Below are positions 7,982 to 16,385 of a stretch of DNA of 64,000 nucleotides, piece by piece; within the stretch, counting starts at the first letter, position 1, and each line of letters opens with the position of its first letter. Origin of the DNA: Alicyclobacillus mali (GTDB lineage: Bacteria > Bacillota > Bacilli > Alicyclobacillales > Alicyclobacillaceae); the NCBI RefSeq assembly GCF_017329565.1, contig NZ_JAFMTT010000004.1. One strand, written 5' to 3'. The notes beneath the pieces are model-generated. The model was not told the DNA's origin. It did not search any database and saw only the letters and a list, made by a program, of their open reading frames with translations. Made by a program: the position numbers and the translations under genes.

Positions 7982-9136
7982 TTGCGTTACTTGTCGGCAG
8001 GAGAATCGCATGGCCCGGCCTTGACCGTGGTGATTGACGGCTTTCCGAGCAACGTGACCATCCGCAAAGAGAAAATTGACGAACAATTGCGACGCAGACA
8101 GCAGGGGTATGGTCGCGGTTATCGCCAGCAAATCGAGTCGGACGAGGTGCAGGTGACGAGCGGGATTCGCTTCGGGAAGACGCTCGGCACGCCCATCACG
8201 CTGGTCGTTCAGAACCGAGACTTCAAAAATTGGTCGGAGAAGATGGCGCCGTTTGGTGACAAGCCGGAAAATCTCAGGGAGATTTATCGCCCGCGGCCAG
8301 GGCACGCAGATCTCGCCGGGGCCATCAAGTACGATCACGAGGACATCCGCAACGTCCTTGAGCGCGCAAGCGCGCGCAATACGGCGACGCTGGTGGCGGC
8401 GGGCGCGCTCGCCAGGCAGCTCCTGGAGCATTTCGGCATTCAGGTCGCGGCGCACGTGGTCGAGTTGTGCGATGTGAAGGCGGCCCAATTTCCCGACACG
8501 CTGGAGGAACTCGAGGCGCGCGCGAACGCCTCTCCGGTGCGGTGCGCGGACGAGGCGGCAGCCGAACAGATGATGGCGCGCATCGACGAGGCCAAGGCGG
8601 CCGGGGATACGGTCGGCGGCATCTTCGAGGTGATTGTGCGGGGCTGTCCCATTGGGCTTGGCAGCTACGCGCAGCCGGATCGAAAGCTGGATGGGAGGCT
8701 CGCCGCAGCCCTGATGAGCATTCAGGCCATCAAGGGTGTGGAGATTGGGCTCGGCTTTGAAGCGGCCCGGCGCATGGGCTCCAAGGTGCACGATCCCATC
8801 TTGTACAGCGGCACACGCTACGTACGTTCGCATAACGGGGCTGGCGGACTCGAGGGCGGGGTGACCAACGGGGAAGACATCGTCATCCGGGCCGCCATGA
8901 AGCCCATCAGCACGTTGTACAATCCGCTTCCGAGCGTGAACATGAAGACGAAGGAGGTAGAGCCCGCGGCCATCGAGCGCTCTGACATCTGTGCGCTTCC
9001 GGCAGCGTCCGTCGTCGGGGAAAACGTGGTCGCCTGGGTTATCGCCGACGCGTTTTTGGAGAAATTCGCCGGAGACTCGCTGGAGCAGATTGAGGATGCC
9101 TTCCAGGCATATCAGGCGCGGGTGAGTCAGCGATGA
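7982..9136 (+). CDS. aroC: Chorismate synthase
   Basis: Converts 5-enolpyruvylshikimate 3-phosphate to chorismate using reduced FMN, the last shikimate-pathway step (called aroF in Bacillus subtilis). The 384-residue protein begins MRYLSAGESHGPALT and carries RRRQQGYGRG, ERASARNTA and the C-terminal RSDIC-like segment of the family. The start is placed at TTG 7982 because GGAGGGG (7966-7972) lies 9 bases upstream and the resulting N-terminus matches family members. A GTG at 7964 would add six residues and overlap the ribosome binding site. First gene of the aroC-aroB-aroH cluster; overlaps aroB by 4 bases. Confidence 0.95.
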   Translation: MRYLSAGESHGPALTVVIDGFPSNVTIRKEKIDEQLRRRQQGYGRGYRQQIESDEVQVTSGIRFGKTLGTPITLVVQNRDFKNWSEKMAPFGDKPENLREIYRPRPGHADLAGAIKYDHEDIRNVLERASARNTATLVAAGALARQLLEHFGIQVAAHVVELCDVKAAQFPDTLEELEARANASPVRCADEAAAEQMMARIDEAKAAGDTVGGIFEVIVRGCPIGLGSYAQPDRKLDGRLAAALMSIQAIKGVEIGLGFEAARRMGSKVHDPILYSGTRYVRSHNGAGGLEGGVTNGEDIVIRAAMKPISTLYNPLPSVNMKTKEVEPAAIERSDICALPAASVVGENVVAWVIADAFLEKFAGDSLEQIEDAFQAYQARVSQR

Positions 9137-10224
9137 TCCGCCTCGACGTACGAAGCGCCCAAGGGGCGTATCCCGTCCTCGTCGACGCGGGAGCCAGGCG
9201 CTTGCTGCCCGGGCTCTTGCAGGAGCTCGGACTGGCGGACCGGAAGGTCGCGGTCATCACGGACGAGATGGTGCAAAAGACGGCGTTTGCGCGGGAGCTG
9301 GTGGACGCCCTGGCGAAGGTGGGGCGAGGGGTGTTCGAGCTCGCGTTTCCGGCTGGCGATGCGCACAAGAACCTGGGAACGGCCGTGCAAATCTATCACG
9401 GCCTGCTCAGGCACGGGTTTCGCCGCGGTGACGTCATCCTGGCCGTAGGCGGCGGCGTGGTGGGCGATCTGGCCGGTTTCGTGGCGGCGACGTATATGCG
9501 GGGCGTCCCGTACGTGCAGGTGCCGACGACGTTGCTCGCGCACGACAGCGCCATCGGCGGCAAGGTGGGCGTCAACCTCGAGGAGGGCAAAAACCTGGTC
9601 GGCGCGTTCTATCCTCCGCGCGCTGTGCTGTTTGATACCGAGGCGCTCTCCACGCTCGATTCCCGCCAGTGGAGCAACGGGATGGCCGAGGTCATCAAGC
9701 ACGCCATCATCGCGGATATCATCTTGTTTGACCAGCTGGAGACAAACCCCGTGGCGGGCCTTGGCGATCCGGCTGAGTTCGTGGACGTGCTCGCGCGCGC
9801 GATGCGGGTGAAGGTGGATGTGGTGAACCAGGATGAGCGGGAGACCGGGCTCAGGCAGGTGCTGAATGTCGGGCACACCGTGGGTCATGCGGTCGAGCAG
9901 TATTCGGGTTATTCCCTGGGCCACGGCGAGGCTGTGGCCATCGGGTTGGTGGTCGAGGCCATCATCGCCGCGAGGCGAGGCTGCCTGCCGGAGGTAGATG
10001 CCGCGCGCATCGCGGCCGTGCTCGCCCGGCACGCGTTGCCCACGCGCCCGCCTTATCCGGACGTGGACGCGGTGCTGCGGCTGATTGAGGTTGACAAGAA
10101 ACACACACACGACGGGTGGACGTTCGCGCTGCCCGCTGCCATTGGTCGGGTGGAAATCTGCAAGGTTCAGCCCGATGAGGTGAGGCAGGCATACGAAGAG
10201 GCGAGGGAGGGACACCATCCATGA
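9133..10224 (+). CDS. aroB: 3-dehydroquinate synthase
   Basis: Second enzyme of the shikimate pathway, converting DAHP to 3-dehydroquinate with NAD and a divalent metal. The 363-residue length is normal. Visible motifs are the NAD-binding GGGVVGDLAGFVAATYMRG, the PTTLLAHDSAIGGKVGVN segment (usual family sequence has Q where H stands in LLAHDS), the metal-site Glu in MAEVIKH, and HTVGHAVE with GHGEAV providing metal His residues. The start codon overlaps the aroC stop (ATGA) and the stop overlaps aroH, so the three genes are translationally coupled. Confidence 0.96.
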   Translation: MIRLDVRSAQGAYPVLVDAGARRLLPGLLQELGLADRKVAVITDEMVQKTAFARELVDALAKVGRGVFELAFPAGDAHKNLGTAVQIYHGLLRHGFRRGDVILAVGGGVVGDLAGFVAATYMRGVPYVQVPTTLLAHDSAIGGKVGVNLEEGKNLVGAFYPPRAVLFDTEALSTLDSRQWSNGMAEVIKHAIIADIILFDQLETNPVAGLGDPAEFVDVLARAMRVKVDVVNQDERETGLRQVLNVGHTVGHAVEQYSGYSLGHGEAVAIGLVVEAIIAARRGCLPEVDAARIAAVLARHALPTRPPYPDVDAVLRLIEVDKKHTHDGWTFALPAAIGRVEICKVQPDEVRQAYEEAREGHHP

Positions 10225-10589
10225 AGGTGCGAGGACTGCGCGGGGCCACGACGGTGACCCGCAACGACCGAGAGGAGATTCTGCGGGCAACTCGCGAACT
10301 GATGCAGGAAATCGTTCGTGTCAACGAGATCGACGTGGACGATGTAGCAAGCGTCATCCTGACCATGACGCCTGATTTGAACGCTGCGTTTCCCGCTTTT
10401 GCTGTTCGGCAGCTTCCTGGCTGGCAGTGGGTGCCCCTCATGTGCGCGACGGAAATCGACGTGCCGGGTTCGCTGCCTCGCAGCATTCGCGTGTTGGTGC
10501 ATCTGAATACCGACAAGCGCCAGGACGAGCTCATCCACGTCTATCTGGGCGAAGCCGTGCAACTGCGCCCAGACATCGCAACGCGATAA
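10221..10589 (+). CDS. aroH: Chorismate mutase, AroH type
   Basis: A 122-residue monofunctional chorismate mutase of the trimeric AroH class, converting chorismate to prephenate for Tyr and Phe synthesis. It aligns by eye with Bacillus subtilis AroH over nearly its whole length: VRGLRGATTV at the N-terminus with the active-site Arg7, TPDLNAAFPA, CATEIDV with the active-site Glu, SIRVLVH with the active-site Arg, and HVYLGEAVQLRPD with the active-site Tyr. In Bacillus the next gene is trpE; here trpE is absent and a 155-bp regulatory region leads into trpD. Confidence 0.95.
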   Translation: MKVRGLRGATTVTRNDREEILRATRELMQEIVRVNEIDVDDVASVILTMTPDLNAAFPAFAVRQLPGWQWVPLMCATEIDVPGSLPRSIRVLVHLNTDKRQDELIHVYLGEAVQLRPDIATR

Positions 10590-10627
10590 AGCCATCATTT
10601 CTCTCTGCCCAACTTTCATGGCCTTGG

Positions 10628-10656
10628 TTGACGAATGAGATCGTGGCGGCTAACAT
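10628..10656 (+). promoter_or_regulatory. Sigma-A promoter for trpDCFBA
   Basis: TTGACG (10628-10633) and TAACAT (10651-10656) are separated by 17 bp, a good sigma-A match (5/6 and 4/6). Transcription would start near 10663, giving a leader of about 80 nt that contains the TRAP-like site before trpD. Confidence 0.55.
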
Positions 10657-10684
10657 AGTCGTAACAGCTCTGTGGACGTCAGTC

Positions 10685-10742
10685 GAGCTGAGTTGAGGTA
10701 GGGGAGTGCGCCCCTTATGGCGCTTAGTTGAGAGGAGTCGAG
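10685..10742 (+). promoter_or_regulatory. TRAP (MtrB)-type binding site over the trpD ribosome binding site
   Basis: Nine GAG or TAG triplets mostly spaced by two bases lie directly before trpD: GAG 10685, 10690 and 10695, TAG 10699, GAG 10704, then TAG 10725, GAG 10730, 10735 and 10740. The two groups (five and four) flank a hairpin, GCGCC (10708-10712) with GGCGC (10719-10723). The second group contains the Shine-Dalgarno sequence GAGAGGAG. The 11-subunit TRAP ring binds GAG/UAG repeats with 2-3 nt spacers and blocks translation when such a site covers a ribosome binding site, as at Bacillus trpG. Binding here would repress trpD when tryptophan is plentiful. The mtrB gene is not in the window. 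Confidence 0.75.
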
Positions 10743-10744
10743 TC

Positions 10745-11794
10745 ATGCAGGACATCGTTCGGAATGCAATTGGTGCTGTCGTTTCTGGTAAAATATTGGA
10801 TGAAGCGGAAGCGGAAGCATTTCTTAGCGCGTGGATGGATGGTCGCGTGTCTCCCGTGCAGGCGTCCGCGCTCGTGAGCGTGATGGCCTATCGCGGAGAG
10901 CGGGCCTGCGAGATCGCGGGCTTTGCGAGAGCCATGCGCAGCCGCGCGGTTCGCTTCGAAGCCCCTGAGGGGTCGCTTGACACCTGCGGCACCGGTGGAG
11001 ACGGCAAGGACACGTTCAACATCTCGACCGCCGTTGCCTTTGTCGCTGCGGCCGCGGGTATCCCTGTTGCGAAGCACGGCAACCGGGCGGCTTCCAGCAG
11101 GAGCGGCAGCGCCGACGTGCTGCAGGCGCTTGGCGCGGTCATTGATCTGCCTGTGTCCGCATCGCAGATCCTGCTTCGCGAAACGGGCGTCTGCTTTCTG
11201 TTTGCGCAAGTGTACCACCCCGCAATGAAGGCCGCAGCCCAAGTGCGGAAGGAACTTGGGTTCAGGACCATCTTCAATATCCTCGGCCCCTTGACGAACC
11301 CAGCGGGCGCCAGGCGCCAGGTCCTCGGTGTCTTTCACGAAAAGCTGGTCTCGGTCGTCGGAGACGCGCTCGCGGCGCTCGGTTCAGAGCATGCGCTGGT
11401 GGTGCATGGCGCCGGCGGACTGGATGAATTGTCGCTCGCCGGTCCGTCGCTCGTGGCGGAGGTCAAAGACGGCGCCGTTCGGGCGTATCGGCTTGTCCCG
11501 GAGGATGTGGGTCTCTGTGCGGCACCCGTCGAAGCGTTGCGAGGCGGAACACCGGAGGAGAACGCCGAAATCGTCCGCCGCGTCCTCGCCGGCGACGAGC
11601 GCGGGCCGAAGCGCGACGTGGTCCTCTACAACGCCGGGGCGGCCCTGTACGTGGGCGGCAAGGCAGCCTCGGTGCGAGAAGGCGTGGAAATGGCCGCCGA
11701 GATCGTGGATAGCGGAAGCGCCTATGCGGTTCTGGAGGCGTTTGTCGAGGGCTCCCGACAACTTGCGGGCGCAGAGGAGGCGGTGAGCCCGTGA
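10745..11794 (+). CDS. trpD: Anthranilate phosphoribosyltransferase
   Basis: Transfers phosphoribosyl from PRPP to anthranilate, the second step from chorismate to tryptophan. The 349-residue protein has the PRPP-binding TCGTGGDGKDTFNIST and KHGNRAASSRSGSADVLQALG motifs and PLTNPAG. The start at ATG 10745 is chosen because GAGAGGAG (10730-10737) precedes it at 7 bases and the protein then begins MQDIVRNAIG; a GTG at 10706 would place the coding start inside the TRAP-like array. First trp gene of the operon because trpE is absent. Overlaps trpC by 4 bases. Confidence 0.96.
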   Translation: MQDIVRNAIGAVVSGKILDEAEAEAFLSAWMDGRVSPVQASALVSVMAYRGERACEIAGFARAMRSRAVRFEAPEGSLDTCGTGGDGKDTFNISTAVAFVAAAAGIPVAKHGNRAASSRSGSADVLQALGAVIDLPVSASQILLRETGVCFLFAQVYHPAMKAAAQVRKELGFRTIFNILGPLTNPAGARRQVLGVFHEKLVSVVGDALAALGSEHALVVHGAGGLDELSLAGPSLVAEVKDGAVRAYRLVPEDVGLCAAPVEALRGGTPEENAEIVRRVLAGDERGPKRDVVLYNAGAALYVGGKAASVREGVEMAAEIVDSGSAYAVLEAFVEGSRQLAGAEEAVSP

Positions 11795-12594
11795 CGACCA
11801 TCTTGGAACGGATTCTAGAAACCAAGCGCCGCGAGGTCGAAGTGCTGCGCCAGCGCATAGACCGCGAAGGTCCACTTCCAGAGCGGACTGTGCCCTTTCG
11901 CTCCCTGGCGCAGCGCCTGCGCCAGGATGAGCGGCTGGGCGTGATCGCCGAAATCAAGCGCAAGAGTCCGTCGAAAGGTGTGCTACAGGCGAACGTGGAT
12001 CCTGCGGAGCGCGCGAGGGTGTATGAACAGGGCGGCGCTTCCGCCATCTCCGTGCTGACGGACGAGACGTATTTTCACGGAGCACTTGCGGACCTGCGAG
12101 TTGCCCGCTCGGCCGTGCAACTTCCCGTGTTGCGCAAGGACTTCGTGATTGACGAGGTACAGGTGGATGAGGCGGTATCGGCAGGTGCGGATATCCTGTT
12201 GCTGATTGCTGCAGCCATGCCTGCGGCTCGGCTGGGGGAGCTATCGAGGTACGCGCGATCCCGGGGACTTGAGGTTCTGCTCGAAGTCCATGGAGAGGAT
12301 GAGGTAGAGGCGGCGGTCGCAGCCGAACCAACCTTGATTGGGATCAACAACCGCGACCTGCGGACGTTCGAGGTGGATTTAGGAACCTCGGAGCGCGTGC
12401 TGCAACGGTTGCCGGAAGGGACGCTCGCCATTGCCGAGAGCGGCATCATGACGCGAGAAGACGCTCAGCGGATGGCGGCGGCGGGCGCGCGAGGCATCCT
12501 GGTTGGCGAACTGCTGATGCGCCACGCGGATCTCGCGTCTGTGCGGACGCAGGTGGCGGATCTCCGCGTCCCGCTTGGGGCGGTGGCAAAGTGA
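11791..12594 (+). CDS. trpC: Indole-3-glycerol-phosphate synthase
   Basis: A 267-residue TIM-barrel enzyme that closes the indole ring, making indole-3-glycerol phosphate from CdRP. Family motifs are GVIAEIKRKSPSKG (catalytic Lys), VLRKDFVIDEVQV (catalytic Lys), LIGINNRDLRTFEVD and AESGIMTREDA, with the phosphate-binding GAGARGILVGE near the C-terminus. It is a single-domain protein, not fused to TrpF. The GTG start overlaps the trpD stop (GTGA), and the stop overlaps the trpF start in the same way. Confidence 0.96.
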   Translation: MTTILERILETKRREVEVLRQRIDREGPLPERTVPFRSLAQRLRQDERLGVIAEIKRKSPSKGVLQANVDPAERARVYEQGGASAISVLTDETYFHGALADLRVARSAVQLPVLRKDFVIDEVQVDEAVSAGADILLLIAAAMPAARLGELSRYARSRGLEVLLEVHGEDEVEAAVAAEPTLIGINNRDLRTFEVDLGTSERVLQRLPEGTLAIAESGIMTREDAQRMAAAGARGILVGELLMRHADLASVRTQVADLRVPLGAVAK

Positions 12595-13289
12595 AGCGCG
12601 TACCGCATCTGAAAATTTGTGGGCTTCGGCCTGGTGACGATCTGTCGTTTCTGCGCCACTCTGTCGTGTCGCACATCGGCGTCGTAATGGTCCCGGCATC
12701 GAGGCGCAACGTGTCCCCGGACGAGGCGGGCCAACTTGTCCGCGCCGCCAAGCGAATTCGGCCGGACGTGATCGCCGTGGCGGTGGTGTCGGGTGGATTG
12801 GGCGAAGACGTCGCTGAGGCTGCAAGGCGGGCGGGTGTCGACGTGGTACAGTTGCACGGCGGGGAGCCGCGGGACGTCGCTGTGCGGCTTCGCGAGGCCG
12901 GATTTCGAGTGTGGCGCGCGGTCGCGTTCGACCCCGGAGACGACGCGACGTCGTTTCTGGATGTTTTGAGGTCGCATGCATCTTCCGCGGACGCCATCCT
13001 CTTGGATGCCAAACCTCCCGCGAATGCGGAGCCAGGCGTTACGGGCGGGCACGGTCGAGCGTTCGACTGGGATGGCTTGGTCGAAGTGGCGCCGGCACTG
13101 AGCTTCGACTGGTGGGTCGCAGGTGGTATTACGCCGGAAAACGTTCGGGAATTGCTGAACCGGGTGCAACCTGTCGGCATCGATGTGTCGTCGGGCGTCG
13201 AAGTGGGCGGGCGAAAGGATGTCCGCCGGATTGAGCAGTTGATCCAGGCGATGGAGGCGTGGGGCCATGAGTCATTATCCGTTTCCTGA
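12591..13289 (+). CDS. trpF: Phosphoribosylanthranilate isomerase
   Basis: A 232-residue TIM-barrel enzyme performing the Amadori rearrangement of PRA to CdRP. Motifs are LKICGLRP (catalytic Cys), VVQLHGGE, GGHGRAFDWDG, AGGITPENV and GIDVSSGVE (with the strand 7-8 phosphate site). The first part (RHSVVSHIGVVM) diverges from the common GFVF pattern but retains the fold's spacing. It overlaps trpB by 23 bases, the largest overlap in this operon. Confidence 0.95.
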   Translation: MKRVPHLKICGLRPGDDLSFLRHSVVSHIGVVMVPASRRNVSPDEAGQLVRAAKRIRPDVIAVAVVSGGLGEDVAEAARRAGVDVVQLHGGEPRDVAVRLREAGFRVWRAVAFDPGDDATSFLDVLRSHASSADAILLDAKPPANAEPGVTGGHGRAFDWDGLVEVAPALSFDWWVAGGITPENVRELLNRVQPVGIDVSSGVEVGGRKDVRRIEQLIQAMEAWGHESLSVS

Positions 13290-14481
13290 CGAATCGGGGC
13301 GATATGGCGCGTTCGGCGGGCGATACGTCCCCGAGACGCTCATGTCGGCTCTCTTGCAGTTGGAGCAAGATTACCTGCGCCTCTCGCGCGACGAGTCGTT
13401 TCAAGAGGAACTCAAGTATTATTTGCAGCAATATGCGGGCAGGCCGACGCCGCTGTATTACGCGGAGCGCCTGACCAAGCACCTTGGTGGGCCGAAGGTC
13501 TACCTCAAGCGCGAAGACCTGAATCACACCGGTGCTCACAAAATCAACAACGCCATCGGCCAAGCTCTGCTCGCACTTCGGACGGGCAAGCGGCGCGTGA
13601 TCGCAGAGACGGGCGCGGGTCAGCACGGGGTGGCGACGGCGACGGTGGCCGCGCGGTTTGGCTTGGAATGCACGGTGTTCATGGGCGAAGAGGACATGCG
13701 CCGGCAGGCGCTGAACGTGTTTCGGATGCGGATGCTTGGCGGCGAAGTGGTGGCGGCCACGTCGGGGACGAGGACGCTCAAGGACGCGACGAATGAGGCC
13801 ATTCGCCACTGGGTGGCGCACGTCGACGACACCCATTACATCATCGGGTCCGTCGTAGGGCCCCATCCGTATCCCATGATCGTTCGCGATTTTCAGCGGA
13901 TCATTGGCGACGAGGCGAAGGCTCAAATCCTTCAGCAGGAAGGCCGCCTGCCCACGAGCGTGGTGGCCTGCGTCGGCGGCGGCTCGAACGCCATGGGGAT
14001 CTTTTACCCGTTCATTGAGGATGACGGCGTGGAACTCATTGGCTGCGAGGCCGCAGGACACGGGTTGGGCACGGCTTATCACGCCGCGAGCATCGCGCGC
14101 GGGCGACCGGGGGTCCTGCATGGAGCCAAGACCATGCTGCTGCAGGACGAGTACGGTCAGGTCCAACCCGCCCATTCCATCTCGGCGGGACTCGACTATC
14201 CGGGCATTGGTCCTGAACACGCTCATCTCGCGGCGACGGGTCGCGCCACGTACGTGCCCGTGACAGACGACGAGGCGCTCGAGGCGTTCTTTCTTCTGTC
14301 GAAGCTGGAAGGCATCATTCCGGCGCTCGAGAGCGCGCACGCCGTCGCGTACCTGATGCGGGAAGCGGGTCGATACGGCCCCAATGACGTCGTCGTCGTC
14401 TGCCTCTCTGGCCGCGGCGACAAGGACGTCGAACAGGTGGCTGCGCGAGAGGGGGATGAAGTCAATGGATCGCATCCGTGA
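13267..14481 (+). CDS. trpB: Tryptophan synthase beta chain
   Basis: PLP enzyme joining indole and serine to make tryptophan. The 404-residue protein carries the PLP Lys in HTGAHKINNA, the substrate-carboxylate loop ETGAGQHG, the PLP phosphate-binding GGGSNAMG and a C-terminal CLSGRGDKD motif. The N-terminus, ESGRYGAFGGRYVPETL, is that of the main TrpB1 class, expected to work with TrpA, whose gene follows. The ATG at 13267 is preceded by GGAGG within the end of trpF. Overlaps trpA by 17 bases. Confidence 0.97.
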   Translation: MSHYPFPDESGRYGAFGGRYVPETLMSALLQLEQDYLRLSRDESFQEELKYYLQQYAGRPTPLYYAERLTKHLGGPKVYLKREDLNHTGAHKINNAIGQALLALRTGKRRVIAETGAGQHGVATATVAARFGLECTVFMGEEDMRRQALNVFRMRMLGGEVVAATSGTRTLKDATNEAIRHWVAHVDDTHYIIGSVVGPHPYPMIVRDFQRIIGDEAKAQILQQEGRLPTSVVACVGGGSNAMGIFYPFIEDDGVELIGCEAAGHGLGTAYHAASIARGRPGVLHGAKTMLLQDEYGQVQPAHSISAGLDYPGIGPEHAHLAATGRATYVPVTDDEALEAFFLLSKLEGIIPALESAHAVAYLMREAGRYGPNDVVVVCLSGRGDKDVEQVAAREGDEVNGSHP

Positions 14482-15268
14482 TGCGTTTCAAGCAAGTCAC
14501 AAGCTTCTCGTTCCCTTCGTCGTGGCTGGCGATCCGGACTACGCGCGCTCACTCCATATCGCGACCGCCATTCTGGATGCAGGGGCGGACATGCTCGAAA
14601 TCGGCTTTCCGTATTCCGACCCGCTGGCCGACGGCCCAGTCATTCAGGCGGCCGCGGTACGTAGTCTGAAGCAAGGCACGCGCCTCGTGGACTGCCTTCG
14701 CCTCGTGCGGGACGTCCGAGCGCGATCGCCAAAGCCGCTCGTCGCCTTCACGTACGTCAACCCGCTCATTCAATATGGGGCGGAGCGCTTTTTCAGTGAA
14801 CTCGCGGCTGCCGGCGGCGACGGCGTGATTGTCCCAGACGTTCCGCTCGAGGAGGCGGGTGAGGTGGCCTCCGCAGCCGAGGCCCACGGAATTCAGTTCA
14901 TCCCGCTCGTCGCACCTACCTCGGGCGAGGAACGGGTGCGCGCGATTGTCCAAGCGGCGCGAGGTTTTGTGTACTGCGTCTCGTCGCTCGGCGTCACGGG
15001 GGAGCGACAGCAGGTGTCGCGGCAGGTCCGCGAGCTCGTCGATCTCGTCCGCAAGCACACGGACCTGCCCGCGTGCGTGGGATTTGGCGTGAGCCAGCCT
15101 GAGCACGTGCGCGAAATCTCGGAATTCGCGGACGGCGTCATCGTGGGCAGTGCCTATGTGCGGCGCATCGGCGACGCGCTCCGCGAGGGGCGAGACCCCG
15201 TCGACGCGGTGCGCTCGTTCACCGAACAACTCAAACAAGCGGCGAGGGAATCCACTCACCCGCGTTGA
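14465..15268 (+). CDS. trpA: Tryptophan synthase alpha chain
   Basis: A 267-residue TIM barrel that cleaves indole-3-glycerol phosphate and channels indole to TrpB. Motifs are LVPFVVAGDPD, MLEIGFPYSDPLADGPVIQ (catalytic Glu and Asp), VPDVPLEE and FVYCVSSLGVTGER (phosphate loop). ATG 14465 is preferred because GAGGGGG (14449-14455) stands 9 bases upstream; an in-frame ATG at 14456 adjoins that site. Last gene before an 80-bp gap that contains a separate promoter for the DAHP synthase gene. Confidence 0.96.
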   Translation: MDRIRDAFQASHKLLVPFVVAGDPDYARSLHIATAILDAGADMLEIGFPYSDPLADGPVIQAAAVRSLKQGTRLVDCLRLVRDVRARSPKPLVAFTYVNPLIQYGAERFFSELAAAGGDGVIVPDVPLEEAGEVASAAEAHGIQFIPLVAPTSGEERVRAIVQAARGFVYCVSSLGVTGERQQVSRQVRELVDLVRKHTDLPACVGFGVSQPEHVREISEFADGVIVGSAYVRRIGDALREGRDPVDAVRSFTEQLKQAARESTHPR

Positions 15269-15273
15269 CGGGA

Positions 15274-15302
15274 TTGTCCTCTTTCGCCGATTGTGATAGA
15301 CT
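15274..15302 (+). promoter_or_regulatory. Promoter for the DAHP synthase-tyrA unit
   Basis: TTGTCC (15274-15279) and TAGACT (15297-15302) are 17 bp apart, and TG at 15294-15295 makes an extended -10. A transcript would begin about 15309, inside the palindrome at 15304-15318. Confidence 0.45.
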
Positions 15303-15303
15303 T

Positions 15304-15318
15304 TTCAAACCATTTGAA
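15304..15318. promoter_or_regulatory. Palindromic operator candidate before DAHP synthase gene
   Basis: TTCAAA-CCA-TTTGAA is a perfect 6-bp inverted repeat located at the predicted transcription start, 30 bp before the DAHP synthase ATG. The position suits a repressor site. The cognate regulator is unknown, and the element could instead form a small RNA hairpin. Confidence 0.35.
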
Positions 15319-15348
15319 GCGTATAAAAAATGCTTGGAGGAGAGAGAC

Positions 15349-16380
15349 ATGATCGTCGTGATGAAGGAGGGCGCGTCGCAGTCAGAGATCGATCGCGTGA
15401 TGGAGCTGCTCAAGAGCAAGGGGCTTGGGGCGCATCTGTCTGTCGGCGAGGAGACGACCGTGATCGGCGTGATCGGCGCGAAGGAGAAGGTGCATGAGCT
15501 TGGCATCGAGACGTTGCCGGGCGTGGAGAAGCTGGTGACGGTGAGTTATCCGTTCAAGCTCGCGAGTCGCCCCTTTCACCCGGACGACACGCGGATTGAG
15601 ATTCGCGGTCACGTTGTCGGCGGTCCGGAGCCGACGCTCATCGCGGGGCCGTGTTCGGTGGAGACGCGGGAGGGGTTGCTCGAGATCGCGCGCGCTATCA
15701 AGCGAAGCGGGGCGCACATGCTGCGGGGCGGCGCTTTTAAGCCGAGATCGTCCCCGTACTCGTTCCAAGGGCTCGGCGAGGAGGGCCTGAAGTACCTGGC
15801 GGACGCGCGGGAGGAGACCGGGCTCGCCATCGTATCGGAGGTCATGGAGCCGGGCCTCGTGCCGCTTGTCGCCGAGTACGTCGATGTCCTTCAGATTGGC
15901 GCTCGCAACATGCAAAACTTCCCGCTGCTCAAGGCCGTTGGGCGCACGGGCAAACCAGTTCTGCTAAAGCGAGGCTTCTCCAACACGATTGAGGAGTGGC
16001 TCATGTCGGCCGAATACATCATGGCAGAGGGAAACCCGAATGTCATTCTCTGTGAGCGCGGGATCCGGACGTTTGAGACGTACACGCGCAACACGCTGGA
16101 CCTGAACGCCGTGCCCGTGGTGAAGCACTTGTCTCACCTGCCCGTTCTCGTCGATCCGTCGCATGGCGTGGGTCACGCTCGCTACGTGACGGACATGGCG
16201 CGGGCGGGGATCGCGGCTGGCGCACACGGCGCGATCGTCGAGGTGCACAAGGATCCGACGCAGGCGTGGTCGGACGGCAACCAGACGATTACCCTCGAAG
16301 AATTCGATCAACTGGCGCATCAGGTGCGGGCGATTCACCAATTGATGAAGACGTTCCAGCCCGCCGCCAGCTTGGTGTGA
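15349..16380 (+). CDS. aroF: 3-deoxy-7-phosphoheptulonate (DAHP) synthase, AroF type with N-terminal regulatory domain
   Basis: First enzyme of the shikimate pathway, condensing PEP and erythrose 4-phosphate. The 343-residue protein has an N-terminal ferredoxin-like (ACT-like) domain, residues about 1-68, and a type I-beta barrel with LIAGPCSVET, RGGAFKPRSSPYSFQG, QIGARNMQNF, LLKRG and DPSHGVGH (metal His). The N-terminal domain is of the Thermotoga kind, linked in that enzyme to Tyr/Phe feedback control, not the chorismate-mutase fusion of Bacillus subtilis AroA. ATG 15349 follows TTGGAGGAGAG. It sits between trpA and tyrA, where Bacillus has hisC. Confidence 0.94.
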   Translation: MIVVMKEGASQSEIDRVMELLKSKGLGAHLSVGEETTVIGVIGAKEKVHELGIETLPGVEKLVTVSYPFKLASRPFHPDDTRIEIRGHVVGGPEPTLIAGPCSVETREGLLEIARAIKRSGAHMLRGGAFKPRSSPYSFQGLGEEGLKYLADAREETGLAIVSEVMEPGLVPLVAEYVDVLQIGARNMQNFPLLKAVGRTGKPVLLKRGFSNTIEEWLMSAEYIMAEGNPNVILCERGIRTFETYTRNTLDLNAVPVVKHLSHLPVLVDPSHGVGHARYVTDMARAGIAAGAHGAIVEVHKDPTQAWSDGNQTITLEEFDQLAHQVRAIHQLMKTFQPAASLV

Positions 16381-16385
16381 GGGCC

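Noticed and set aside
10590..10744. Possible T-box riboswitch before trpD
   Set aside because: No T-box sequence (AGGGTGG-type) or specifier stem was found; the triplet array fits TRAP much better.
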